NCBI RefSeq assembly: GCF_000428745.1
Contig: NZ_AUAN01000009.1
Coordinates: forward strand, 1 to 64,000
Direction of reading: 5' to 3'
Origin: Veillonella magna DSM 19857
GTDB lineage: Bacteria; Bacillota; Negativicutes; Veillonellales; Veillonellaceae
DNA: 64,000 nt
Shown: positions 34,127-42,723 of the stretch, one piece after another
How positions within the stretch are numbered: the stretch's first letter is position 1
Layout of the letters: the number at the start of each line of letters is the position of its first letter
Position numbers and translations under genes: made by a program
The notes under the pieces: model-generated
What the model saw: only the letters and a program-made list of their open reading frames with translations
The model's database searches: none
What the model was told of the DNA's origin: nothing

Positions 34127-35281
34127 CTATTTCCCCACGCTTGTACCCCCACCGGATGACAACCGTGAACCTGCACTACCGGAACGAACGCTACTCGCAT
34201 AATTTTGATAATACATATTTACAGGATCATCCACTAAAGGGACTCCTTGATACGTATCGTAAAACGATGGAGACGTATACCGCTTCTTATCAAACTCATA
34301 ACCAAAGGACCAATAGAAATTACGATAAAATCTGTGTACTCCGGGAGTAGCATAATAGCCGCTATCATCAGTTCCAGCATAAGCAAACTGCCTCGACTCA
34401 TCACGTACCAAAATACGGTGTTCTGTATCCTCATATATTAAGCAATATTCATAAGGTGTTAAAAGAGCAACTGCGTTGTCTTCATTTATTTCATGCTGAT
34501 ATGTAGTCAGGTTTCTGCCTTCCATAGCATTAATAATCGTTCGAACCGTTTCTCCCACCGTTGCATACGGAGACTGATAAATCGTCGACTTCTCCCCATC
34601 ATTTCCTGTAATTGATGTTACGTAGGTAAACAACGGTGCATCCTCGCTCATATATTCATTAATCGTATACGGATGTCCCAAATACGCTCGCACCGTATGC
34701 CATGATGTTCCTGTTATAGCCATTAATATAAGCAGCGCCCAAATGACTAAAGGAATACAAAGAATCCCTTGTAATATTCTTCTCCTTGCCATACGCTTTT
34801 GTATTGCGTTAGACCGTAACACATCCTTCTCTATGGTCACATCAGCCGTAGTAAGATACATTCCCTCTGCATACTCCGTCTCATCAGACCACTTCTCCAC
34901 AGCATATATAGCCCCAGTCTCGGTGATAAACTCTTTATACTCCGCAGAATCACCAATATCAACATCAACATTTCCCCAAACTGAAATCGCTTTCTCCGTA
35001 CCCGCTTCTAATAAACGATACGTATCGGTTGAGCGTTTCTCACACATACGATACAAAGCGTATCCATTATGATGTTTATCACAGCTAAGCCAATATTCTT
35101 CATTCGTAGCATTAGATACTAATAAATACTCAAACCAATCCGCCTCTTTAGGCGAAATCGTCTTATAAGAATCTGCATCGGAATCGCTTTCTTCTCCATC
35201 GTCTTCACAATAGGCAATTCTTCCTAATACAACATATATGTTACTAAGAATACGTATTGTATCTCCATAAGTAAATTCCAC
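34127..35281 (-). CDS. DUF4178-type membrane-anchored protein
   Basis: 384 aa from a GTG at 35281, seven bases after AAAGGAG. The N-terminal 155 residues resemble DUF4178 (GDTIRILSNIYVVLGRIAY, DWFEYLLV, YWLSCD, YALYR); one membrane helix lies near 165-185 and a 190-residue domain follows, ending in a Gly/Ser-rich tail (SAGSRLSSGGG). Families with this domain recur beside DUF350 and membrane aminopropyltransferases, as here. Function unknown. First gene of the three-gene unit; the GTPase gene 68 bp upstream may read through. Confidence 0.75.
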   Translation of the reverse strand: MEFTYGDTIRILSNIYVVLGRIAYCEDDGEESDSDADSYKTISPKEADWFEYLLVSNATNEEYWLSCDKHHNGYALYRMCEKRSTDTYRLLEAGTEKAISVWGNVDVDIGDSAEYKEFITETGAIYAVEKWSDETEYAEGMYLTTADVTIEKDVLRSNAIQKRMARRRILQGILCIPLVIWALLILMAITGTSWHTVRAYLGHPYTINEYMSEDAPLFTYVTSITGNDGEKSTIYQSPYATVGETVRTIINAMEGRNLTTYQHEINEDNAVALLTPYEYCLIYEDTEHRILVRDESRQFAYAGTDDSGYYATPGVHRFYRNFYWSFGYEFDKKRYTSPSFYDTYQGVPLVDDPVNMYYQNYASSVRSGSAGSRLSSGGGTSVGK

Positions 35282-35349
35282 GCAGGCACTCCTTTCCTTT
35301 ACATTCTATTACCACAAGTAAGTAGACTATACATACCTTATCATAATAG

Positions 35350-36246
35350 TCATTGTCTGAAAAGTAGTGCGATGGCATCCTTATCTAACTGTCGTCCGAT
35401 GATGACCGCTTTTTCATCGGCTTTTGTTTCCACTGCTGTTAAATCACAGGTAGTCCCTACAATATCGAAGCGTCCCCAAATGCTGCCGATACGAGCAGTG
35501 CCTTTCACGCGATACACATCTCCGAACCTGCCTTCCGTCAACGCCCGCATCGCACTGTGAAAGGCAGCAATATCACCGAAGGAAGCAAAGGGTACGGCCA
35601 TGGTTTCCAGTGCCGGTATCTCAACCTCAGCTACGCTGCCGTCAGCGGTGTACGGTGTGGTAAGAATCGATTGCCATATGTCCTCTGTCCACAACGTATA
35701 TGCATCGGGCAATAGCTTTTCCTGCAACCCCCGCTGTGCCAACGCGGCTTTCACTTCGGCGGTTGTCTGCTCATGACCGGCTGTCTTGCTGATGACCAAA
35801 TGACCGGCATGATGTATTTGATCCTCTGCAATAGCACCGTATTCGTTACAAGCGGTAGTAAAGTTGAGAGCATCCACAATCGTTACCGGTGCTAACAGGC
35901 GAATACGTTCATAGGCTAAGGTACTAAGATTGTCCATTACCGAGCTCAACAAACCTACACCGGTCGGTTCGATAATAAGCAGCGCCGGATCGACGGCATT
36001 GGCAATGGTTAGCACGGATTGCCGGAAGTCGCCTTTTAAGGAGCAACAAATACAGCCTTCCGTCAACTCCCAAATATTAGGCTTCTCCTGCATCGTCATA
36101 TCTTCTTCCATCCGCGCTTTGTCTACGCCTACATCGCCCAATTCATTTTCAAAAACGGCTACGGTTCCCTTCGCATGGCGCACTAATTCCGTAATAAAGG
36201 TGGTTTTACCGGCTCCCAAAAATCCGGAAATAACTACTATATCCAT
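35350..36246 (-). CDS. CobW/COG0523-family GTPase
   Basis: 298 aa. Walker A GFLGAGKTTFI, the family cysteine motif CICC in ELTEGCICC and the G3 region LLIIEPTGVG identify the G3E family of metal-chaperone GTPases. The usual NKxD guanine-specificity motif reads VISKTAG here, a departure. Members deliver zinc, nickel or cobalt; with B12-dependent genes in the window a cobalt role is possible but unproven. It sits between a terminator (36265-36307) and the DUF4178 operon. Confidence 0.85.
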   Translation of the reverse strand: MDIVVISGFLGAGKTTFITELVRHAKGTVAVFENELGDVGVDKARMEEDMTMQEKPNIWELTEGCICCSLKGDFRQSVLTIANAVDPALLIIEPTGVGLLSSVMDNLSTLAYERIRLLAPVTIVDALNFTTACNEYGAIAEDQIHHAGHLVISKTAGHEQTTAEVKAALAQRGLQEKLLPDAYTLWTEDIWQSILTTPYTADGSVAEVEIPALETMAVPFASFGDIAAFHSAMRALTEGRFGDVYRVKGTARIGSIWGRFDIVGTTCDLTAVETKADEKAVIIGRQLDKDAIALLFRQ

Positions 36247-36264
36247 ATCTACCTCGCAATGCTA

Positions 36265-36307
36265 ATAAAAAGGGACGACCCACAGTCACCTGACGGTGGG
36301 TCGCCCT
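36265..36307 (-). terminator. Terminator of the alcohol dehydrogenase gene
   Basis: AGGGACGACCCAC (36271-36283) pairs with GTGGGTCGCCCT (36296-36307, one bulge); TTTTTATT follows on the minus strand. Confidence 0.8.
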
Positions 36308-36328
36308 ACAAATATGTCCGGTGCTGCT

Positions 36329-37399
36329 TTATTTAATGATAACTACCGGCTTAATTAAATCTGCCGGTTTATCCTTCATAAGCATCAACGCATCTTCTAC
36401 ATGTTCAAAGCCTTCAAAGGTATGAGTAATCAACTTGGATACATCAAGTCGTCCGTTGAGTACAAGGCTGGACAGTTTTTCCATACGCAAGCGGCCACCG
36501 GGCATCAAGCCGCCAACAATGTTTTTATGTCCCATACCAACGCCCCATTCAACACGAGGAATATTGATGTACTCACCGCTGCCTAAATAGTTAACGTTAC
36601 CGATACGGCCACCCGGTTTCAAAGCTTTCACTGCTTCTTGGAACGTATCTACCGTACCACCGGCGATAATAACTTTATCCACGCCTTTGCCGCCTGTCAT
36701 TTCCAATACCTGTTCGTCGATAGGTCCGTTCTTATAGGATACAAAGTCGGTTGCTCCGTAGAACGAAGCCGCTTCTTTACATACCGGACGCGTACCTACG
36801 GCAATCAATCGACCGGCACCGCGCAGGGCTGCCCCGGCTACACTCATAAGACCTACCGGCCCGATGCCGATAACAAGAACGCTGTCACCGTACTGGACAT
36901 CGGCCAATTCCGCACCGTGGAAACCGGTCGGTACCATGTCGGACAACATAGCCCCTTCCATCGGCGAAATGCCTTCCGGCAACAATGCCAAGTTACCATC
37001 TGCGTCATTTACATGGAAGTATTCACCAAACACGCCGTCTTTAAAATTCGAGAATTTCCAACCGGAGTTCATTCCTGTGGAGTGCATGGAAAAGCCGGCC
37101 TGTGCTTCCAAGGAATTCCAATCCGGAGTAATCGCCGGTACCAATACTTTATCGCCCGGCTTAAAATCTTTAACGAGAGCACCTACTTCAACAATTTCCC
37201 CTACGCCTTCATGGCCTAAAATCATGTCATGTCGATTGCCCAACGCACCTTCCCATACAGTATGTACGTCCGATGTACACGGTGCCAAGGCCAACGGTCG
37301 ACAGATGGCATCCAATGGGCCGCATGTGGGATAGTCTTTTTCTATCCACCCCGTCTTACCGATTTCCAGCATCGCGAAGCCCTTCATTTTCTTTGCCAT
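36329..37399 (-). CDS. Zinc-dependent secondary alcohol dehydrogenase (isopropanol type)
   Basis: 356 aa, very like Clostridium beijerinckii CbADH and Thermoanaerobacter TbADH: MKGFAML start, CTSDVHTVWEGALG with the zinc Cys, GHEGVGE with the His and MVPTGFHGAELAD with the Asp ligand, then WKFSNFKDGVFGEYFHVND. The nucleotide site GIGPVGLM followed by GTRPVC matches the NADP-specific SRP-type loop of this group. It reduces acetone or similar ketones and aldehydes to secondary alcohols. AGGAGG precedes the ATG; promoter at 37467-37495. Confidence 0.9.
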   Translation of the reverse strand: MAKKMKGFAMLEIGKTGWIEKDYPTCGPLDAICRPLALAPCTSDVHTVWEGALGNRHDMILGHEGVGEIVEVGALVKDFKPGDKVLVPAITPDWNSLEAQAGFSMHSTGMNSGWKFSNFKDGVFGEYFHVNDADGNLALLPEGISPMEGAMLSDMVPTGFHGAELADVQYGDSVLVIGIGPVGLMSVAGAALRGAGRLIAVGTRPVCKEAASFYGATDFVSYKNGPIDEQVLEMTGGKGVDKVIIAGGTVDTFQEAVKALKPGGRIGNVNYLGSGEYINIPRVEWGVGMGHKNIVGGLMPGGRLRMEKLSSLVLNGRLDVSKLITHTFEGFEHVEDALMLMKDKPADLIKPVVIIK

Positions 37400-37466
37400 A
37401 GTGCACCTCCTAGTTACCTGTCACTTCATTGTGACCTCCCAAAGATATAAATCATCTTGTATCTTA

Positions 37467-37521
37467 ATGGTATCCTGTATCCGCGGGGATGTCAAACTAA
37501 AATCATAGCAAATATGATTTT
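37467..37521 (-). promoter_or_regulatory. Promoter and upstream palindrome of the alcohol dehydrogenase
   Basis: A TTGACA -35 (37495-37490) lies 17 bp before TACCAT (37472-37467). Just upstream, AAAATCATA (37499-37507) and TATGATTTT (37513-37521) form a perfect 9-bp inverted repeat that could bind a regulator or be a weak AT-rich terminator of the glycosylase gene. Confidence 0.55.
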
Positions 37522-37540
37522 TAATCATCATTGAGCATTG

Positions 37541-38206
37541 TTACCATTTTATATTTCGTGCTTGTCGATTAGATTCATACATTGCCAATAAAGCCGTCGG
37601 TTCTTCACTCTTAAAGACATACGTCGGATCCATAGACTGTGCTTTTTCCACAGCTGCTTTCAAATCGTAATATACCTGCCACTTAGATTCTACTAAGTCT
37701 TTGCCGGTACGACGCAGCAAAAAGGCGGGATGATAGGTCGGCATGACCGGCATGCCTTCATAGGTTAACCAGTGTCCGCGCGATCGCATGATACTCCCCG
37801 GTCCTCCGTTAAAAAATTGGAAGGCTACCTTTCCCAAGGCAACGATTACCTTAGGACGAACCAAACGAATTTCTTCTGCTAAGTGAAGCTCTGCACAAAA
37901 GCGTCCTTCCTCCGGCGTTGGCGTACGATTTCCCTTCGGCCGACATTTTACAATATTCGTTACATATACGCGGTCCCGAGTAATGCCTACACTCCATAAT
38001 GCTTTATCCAATAATTGTCCCGACGGGCCTACGAGAGGTACGCCGTATTCATCTTCCACACCACCGGGCCCCTCGCCGACAATCATAAGCGGCGATGCTA
38101 CCGTTCCCGTATACGCCGTCGGTCCTTTGTTTTGTTCCTTGCGAATGGGACAGGATTGACATGTCTGCAATCGTTCCCACCATTCCGTTAGTATGTCTTC
38201 AATCAT
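37541..38206 (-). CDS. Type-4 uracil-DNA glycosylase
   Basis: 221 aa. Motif A GEGPGGVEDEYGVP, the [4Fe-4S] cysteines (CQSC near the N-terminus, then CRPKGNRTPTPEE with a following Cys) and the C-terminal motif TYHPAFLLR place it in family-4 UDGs. It removes uracil from DNA in base-excision repair. Its start lies 212 bp after the end of the alanine racemase repeats. Confidence 0.92.
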   Translation of the reverse strand: MIEDILTEWWERLQTCQSCPIRKEQNKGPTAYTGTVASPLMIVGEGPGGVEDEYGVPLVGPSGQLLDKALWSVGITRDRVYVTNIVKCRPKGNRTPTPEEGRFCAELHLAEEIRLVRPKVIVALGKVAFQFFNGGPGSIMRSRGHWLTYEGMPVMPTYHPAFLLRRTGKDLVESKWQVYYDLKAAVEKAQSMDPTYVFKSEEPTALLAMYESNRQARNIKW

Positions 38207-38273
38207 AATATCTCCTTAATTCTACGCATAGTGGCTTCTTAACTCTACGCGCTTCTGGCTATCATTTATGTTT

Positions 38274-38361
38274 CTGTTATATAACTACTTACATACTGTT
38301 ATACAACTCTTTACATTCTGTTGTGCAACCATTTGCATACTGTTGTGCAACCACTTGCATA
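38274..38361. repeat. Four 22-bp tandem repeats
   Basis: Copies start at 38274, 38296, 38318 and 38340, exactly 22 bp apart, with unit CTGTTGTGCAACCATTTGCA plus TA. The last two copies are nearly identical, the first two more diverged. Like the 23-bp set at 23.4 kb, they lie beside a minus-strand gene's terminator. No spacers, so not a CRISPR. Confidence 0.85.
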
Positions 38362-38363
38362 TA

Positions 38364-38398
38364 GAAAAAGCTGCGGCCACAGTCATCCATGGTCGCAG
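38364..38398 (-). terminator. Terminator of alanine racemase gene
   Basis: CTGCGGCCA/TGGTCGCAG stem (one mismatch; 38371-38398) with TTTTTC following on the minus strand. Confidence 0.7.
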
Positions 38399-38418
38399 TG
38401 TGTAGGCTCATCGCCTGC

Positions 38419-39528
38419 TTAAATATAAATACGCGGTACCCGTTCCGAAAAGCCCGTAAAAATTTCATACGGAATGGTTCCCGTCAACGTAGCCAGTTCC
38501 AAAACGGTAATGCTTTCCTGTCCCTGCGTGCCGATGAGAACAACTTCATCACCGGGTGCCACGCCTACGCCGTCAGGCATGGCGACCATAAGCTGATCCA
38601 TGCAGACGCGTCCAACGATGGGACAACGCTTGCCGTGAATAAGAACAGAGCCTCGGTTAGACAGACTCCGCGGAAATCCGTCCGCATAGCCTACGGGGAT
38701 GGTCGCTATCGTCATGGGGCGATCCGTCGTATAGGTTCCGCCGTAACCGATTTTTTCGCCGGCCCCCAAGTGCTGCACATGTACGACCTTGCTGTAAAAG
38801 CTGAGTGCCGGTTTAAGTCCCAAACGGTTCGGTACATCCAACGACGGCATAATACCGTACTGGATAATTCCCGGGCGGGCATCCGTAAAAAGACTATCCT
38901 TAACCGCCAGTAAGCCAGCACTGTTTGCCAAAGAAAATCTAAACGGATCGTTGCGATGCTTGCGGATAGTCGTAACCATGTCGCGGAATGCCGCCGTTTG
39001 TGCATGTGCTTCAGTTTTATCGGCTGCATCGGCCGATGCCATGTGCGAGAAGAAACCGTCTACCCGTAAATGCGGATAGCTTTCTACCTTTTCAATAAAT
39101 TCCATTGCATCTTGCGGACGAATCCCAATGCGATGCATCCCCGTATCAACCGCAATGGCGCATTCCACGATAACATCGTGACGAGCCGCACAGGCTTCCA
39201 ATGCCTCCAAGTCAGTGGATTCACAAATAGCCGGTCTGGAATTTCCTTCGATAACAAGGTCAAAGGATTGCGGCAAGGTAATGCCCAGCAAATAAATCGG
39301 CACTGTAATGCCGGCTGCCCTAAGGGGCAATGCTTCTTCCGGAAACGCTACTGCCAAGGATTCGTACCCTTCTTCCACGGCAATGCGTCCTACCATGACG
39401 CTGCCATGACCGTAGCCGTTAGCCTTGATGACTGCCGTACTGGTACTCCACTCGGGTAAACTATCTTTTATGCGGCGTAAATTTTCACGAATAATCGCCG
39501 TATTAATTTCTAAATGTGTAGGTCTCAT
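38419..39528 (-). CDS. alr: Alanine racemase
   Basis: 369 aa, fold-type III PLP enzyme. The cofactor Lys is in VIKANGYGHG near residue 35 and the C-terminal domain has the catalytic Tyr region (GEKIGYGGTYTTDRP) and RVCMDQLMV. It supplies D-alanine for peptidoglycan. Single gene with its own terminator. Confidence 0.94.
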   Translation of the reverse strand: MRPTHLEINTAIIRENLRRIKDSLPEWSTSTAVIKANGYGHGSVMVGRIAVEEGYESLAVAFPEEALPLRAAGITVPIYLLGITLPQSFDLVIEGNSRPAICESTDLEALEACAARHDVIVECAIAVDTGMHRIGIRPQDAMEFIEKVESYPHLRVDGFFSHMASADAADKTEAHAQTAAFRDMVTTIRKHRNDPFRFSLANSAGLLAVKDSLFTDARPGIIQYGIMPSLDVPNRLGLKPALSFYSKVVHVQHLGAGEKIGYGGTYTTDRPMTIATIPVGYADGFPRSLSNRGSVLIHGKRCPIVGRVCMDQLMVAMPDGVGVAPGDEVVLIGTQGQESITVLELATLTGTIPYEIFTGFSERVPRIYI

Positions 39529-39745
39529 ATTTCAAAACTCCCGCGAAACCGCTGTATAGCCGTTAACCATACTCTTTGATATAAGAGTGATGCCAAGGGC
39601 TGTCAGTTTTCTTTTTTATTCCGTAGTAAAGTATACCGCTGCACTATCCCCTACGGCAAGTATTATTTACCAGCCTTTATAAAAAACTGTATACGCCTAA
39701 CCGTTGAAGCAAGGCGCTCACCGTTAATAGAACAAAGTACAATAC

Positions 39746-39777
39746 AAAGTGGTACGATGCATACACCGTACCACTTT
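39746..39777 (-). terminator. Hairpin after the lipoprotein gene
   Basis: AAAGTGGTACG/CGTACCACTTT, 11-bp perfect stem. T-tracts are weak on both sides. The rest of the 302-bp gap 39529-39830 shows nothing recognisable. Confidence 0.55.
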
Positions 39778-39830
39778 ATATTGATATGTTGTTCACCGCA
39801 ATCCATCAAGGCATCCGCCTTGCAAAGCCG

Positions 39831-40541
39831 CTACTTCCCGGTAAGTAAGTCGCTATCCTCTACGGGCTGCTGTTCCCAAGATTCCTTCGGCACTGCAGCA
39901 TAGCGTGCACTATCTTTGGTAGGTGCTGCTTCTACGCCTTGAATCGCTGCCCACAAATCAATCGGCGCATCTATTGTAGAAGGTAACTCTTGTTGCGTAG
40001 GATTATCATCCTTCATGCTTTCCCTCATAGCAAAGAGTACCATTTCATTCATATAGGTGCGGAGTTCATTATCATATACTGTAGACTCTGCCTGTACTAA
40101 TGGTTCTAATAACATAGCACCTTCAAGCTTTCCTCCTATCGGCACATTAGCCAATAACGACGCATACTCTTCATACAAATGTTTCAGCGTAATATATCCA
40201 TAGCTGTCCTTTTTCCAATTATGCGACTCATTATAGAAGTGTAGGCGCACCCGCATATAATATAAGAAGCGTTCATCATTCACCTGTTTACCTTCTTGCA
40301 CATGACCATTTACATTATAAAAATGCACGACCCTGTCACCATACCAAGCTGCATAGGTATCCGACATACGTGCTACCTCTCGACTAGGCATCACCACTGT
40401 TGTCGGTTCTTGTATCGCCGTGATTGCAATTGGTTCCTGCGCCGTAGGCTCCATCAACACATCCTGTGCCGCCTCCGCTACCTGATTACATCCCAACATA
40501 CCAACAATACCGAGAGCCACCATCCATTCTTTTTTCATCAT
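39831..40541 (-). CDS. Secreted/lipoprotein of unknown function
   Basis: About 236 aa from ATGATG at 40541/40538 behind GGAG. The N-terminal hydrophobic segment WMVALGIVGMLGC could be a lipobox (LGC), or the signal could be cut after VAEAA. The mature part has a Tyr/His-rich folded region (YAAWYGDRVVHFYNVNGHV, FLYYMRVRLHFYNES) and no motif I recognise. Probably an exported protein of the same general style as the one at 29.98-30.56 kb. Confidence 0.65.
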   Translation of the reverse strand: MMKKEWMVALGIVGMLGCNQVAEAAQDVLMEPTAQEPIAITAIQEPTTVVMPSREVARMSDTYAAWYGDRVVHFYNVNGHVQEGKQVNDERFLYYMRVRLHFYNESHNWKKDSYGYITLKHLYEEYASLLANVPIGGKLEGAMLLEPLVQAESTVYDNELRTYMNEMVLFAMRESMKDDNPTQQELPSTIDAPIDLWAAIQGVEAAPTKDSARYAAVPKESWEQQPVEDSDLLTGK

Positions 40542-40619
40542 CCAACTCCTATCTACTATTTTCACAAGTATATACTACTATTCATTTTACTATAGATTAA
40601 TAGAATTACCAACTGTCCA

Positions 40620-40664
40620 TAAAAAATAGCCGGTTGTGGATTTCTCTCATCCATAACCGACTAT
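40620..40664 (-). terminator. Terminator of the pxp operon
   Basis: ATAGCCGGTTGTGGA (40626-40640) pairs with TCCATAACCGACTAT (40650-40664) and six T follow on the minus strand. The other part of the gap (40665-40893) has short frames read only in pieces (see findings), no intact gene. Confidence 0.8.
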
Positions 40665-40893
40665 GTTTATCTATATCATTGACTACGCTAAAAATTCATC
40701 GCTGTCGAACGCACACAATACCCGGCTACTCCGGTCTGTCGCGGTATATCTGACAATCATCTATCGTCAATCCTTCCGGCACATATACCAAGCAAATTTA
40801 CCACACAGAAAATAGCGGCCAATGCGCAAACAACAATTGGTAATCACTATACATGGCAACATACTCTTACAAGCTTCGTTCTTCCTAAGCGAC

Positions 40894-41934
40894 CTAAACA
40901 TAACTATCATTCCTGATGGAGAGTCTTTTCTCAGTCTCTCCCCATGGAAGAACGGATGAATACAATAAAGAAACCGCTTTTTCTTTAGTCTGCACCCACG
41001 AGGCTTCTCTTTCTTTATATTCCCGATATAACGCCTGTGCTTCTTCCACTGTCACCTCGGTAAAATGAATCGTCGTCTCTACCGGCATCTGAGCCAATCG
41101 CGGTAAATCCGGTGTAATGACCGTACCGATTTTAGTATAGCCACCGGTTGTTTGCCGATCGGCCATCAAGATAATCGGTTGTCCGTCAGACGGTACTTGA
41201 ATGGAGCCGAACACAGCACCATCGGAAATGATATCTGCCCCATCCGTATGTGTTAATGCCTGTCCGGCCAAGCGATAGCCCATGCGATCCGAAGTAGGTG
41301 TAATGAGATACGGTGAAGTAAAAAATATGTGTCGCGCTTCTTTTGTAAATCGTTCATGTTGCGGTCCCAATACTACACGAATCGGTGTTGTTCCATTAAA
41401 CGGTCCCTCATAATCGGGATCCACGTGAAGCTGTGGTACTTCAACAGTGCGCGCCACGGTAAGTACATCATCCTTTTGTAACTTGCGTCCTTTAAAACCA
41501 CCGATACCGGATTTTCCGTGAGTAGCTACGCTGCCGTTTACCGGTGTCACCCGTACTCCGCCGCGCACCGCAATATACATGCGCACCCCATAGCTGGCAA
41601 AACCGGTAGTCACTTCATCACCGGGAGCTACTGCCAACGGTGTATTCATAGGAACCGGCGCACCGTTAACAGCCGGAGACATATCTGCACCGGTAAAGGC
41701 AATGACAGCCGGACCTTCACTGATAAAGCTAGGTCCCATAACCGTGCACTCCAGTGCTCCCATATCTGTATCATTGCCTACCAGCCGCTGACCCAAGCGA
41801 TAGCTTTCGCCGTCCATCGCCCCCGCAACGGGCATGCCGTATTGTTGATAGCCGATGCGTCCCGCATCTTGTACGGTAGTGAGCATTCCCGGCATAGTAA
41901 TGCGCCATGCTGTTGTTTCTTTACCGATTGCCAT
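40894..41934 (-). CDS. pxpC: 5-oxoprolinase subunit C (biotin-dependent carboxyltransferase family)
   Basis: About 346 aa from the ATG at 41934, 10 nt after AAAGGAG; the in-frame GTG at 41943 is too close. Start MPGMLTTVQDAGRIGYQQYG and GAMDGESYRLG match the KipA/allophanate-hydrolase-subunit-2 family, as do VVLGPQHERF and RMGYRLAG. With PxpA and PxpB it hydrolyses 5-oxoproline to glutamate with ATP. It overlaps the pxpB stop by about 14 bp. Terminator at 40620-40664. Confidence 0.9.
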   Translation of the reverse strand: MAIGKETTAWRITMPGMLTTVQDAGRIGYQQYGMPVAGAMDGESYRLGQRLVGNDTDMGALECTVMGPSFISEGPAVIAFTGADMSPAVNGAPVPMNTPLAVAPGDEVTTGFASYGVRMYIAVRGGVRVTPVNGSVATHGKSGIGGFKGRKLQKDDVLTVARTVEVPQLHVDPDYEGPFNGTTPIRVVLGPQHERFTKEARHIFFTSPYLITPTSDRMGYRLAGQALTHTDGADIISDGAVFGSIQVPSDGQPIILMADRQTTGGYTKIGTVITPDLPRLAQMPVETTIHFTEVTVEEAQALYREYKEREASWVQTKEKAVSLLYSSVLPWGETEKRLSIRNDSYV

Positions 41935-42706
41935 TAAGCTCACGCTCCTTTACTTCATGCACCGTTACCGTATAGCCACTGCCCAAGGCGGCAATCCGTT
42001 GATATTCCTCCTCCGTAATCGGCACATACCGCACGTAGTCGCCGGCACTGAGCAGCGTCGGCTGCTCCTTGCTACCGTCATAGAGCGTTAACGGTGTACG
42101 GCCGATAATCTGCCAACCGCCGGGAGATTCGGACGGATAAATCCCCGTCTGCGCACCGGCAATCCCGACAGAGCCCGCCGGGATTAAGGTACGCGGTGTC
42201 GATAACCGTGGCGTCGCCAGCGCCTGATTCATGCCACCTAAATAGGTAAAGCCGGGAATGAAACCCAACATGTATACCAAATAATCGGTGCCACTGTGCA
42301 TAGCCACAACTTCACTTTCACTGAGACCCGTATGATTACATACGTTTTCAATATCCATACCATACTCACCGCCATAGACGGTAGGGATTTCTACAATGCG
42401 CACCGTGTCCGATGTTTCACCACTCTTCGCATCAGCGGCAATACATTGAATGTGATGGCACAGTTCTTCGTACGATACAATCAGCGGATTGTACACCACC
42501 AACAGCGAAGCATAGGTCGGCACCATTTCTACAATACCCGACGCCGTCTCTTCACTTAGTGCTGTTACCACATGGCGAATACGTTTATTAATATCCGGAG
42601 AAATTGTATCACCAAACACGGCGGATAGCGCACAATCCCCTACAGGGGCAAAGGTTAATGCCGTCGTCATATCCGATGTGCCTCCGGATGAAGCTTGTAT
42701 ACCCAT
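41921..42706 (-). CDS. pxpB: 5-oxoprolinase subunit B (KipI family)
   Basis: 261 aa with the KipI/allophanate-hydrolase-subunit-1 pattern: GDCALSAVFGDTI, VVYNPLIV, DYLVYMLGFIPGFTYLGGM, then LSTPRTLIPAGSVGIAGAQTGIYP and SPGGWQIIGRTPL. Subunit B of cytoplasmic 5-oxoprolinase. AAAGGAG lies 8 nt before the ATG. Confidence 0.92.
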   Translation of the reverse strand: MGIQASSGGTSDMTTALTFAPVGDCALSAVFGDTISPDINKRIRHVVTALSEETASGIVEMVPTYASLLVVYNPLIVSYEELCHHIQCIAADAKSGETSDTVRIVEIPTVYGGEYGMDIENVCNHTGLSESEVVAMHSGTDYLVYMLGFIPGFTYLGGMNQALATPRLSTPRTLIPAGSVGIAGAQTGIYPSESPGGWQIIGRTPLTLYDGSKEQPTLLSAGDYVRYVPITEEEYQRIAALGSGYTVTVHEVKERELNGNR

Positions 42707-42723
42707 AGACGATCTCCTTTAAT

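Noticed and set aside
38274-38361. CRISPR array
   Set aside because: The four 22-bp copies touch without unique spacers, and no cas gene is in the window; the same applies to 23462-23553.
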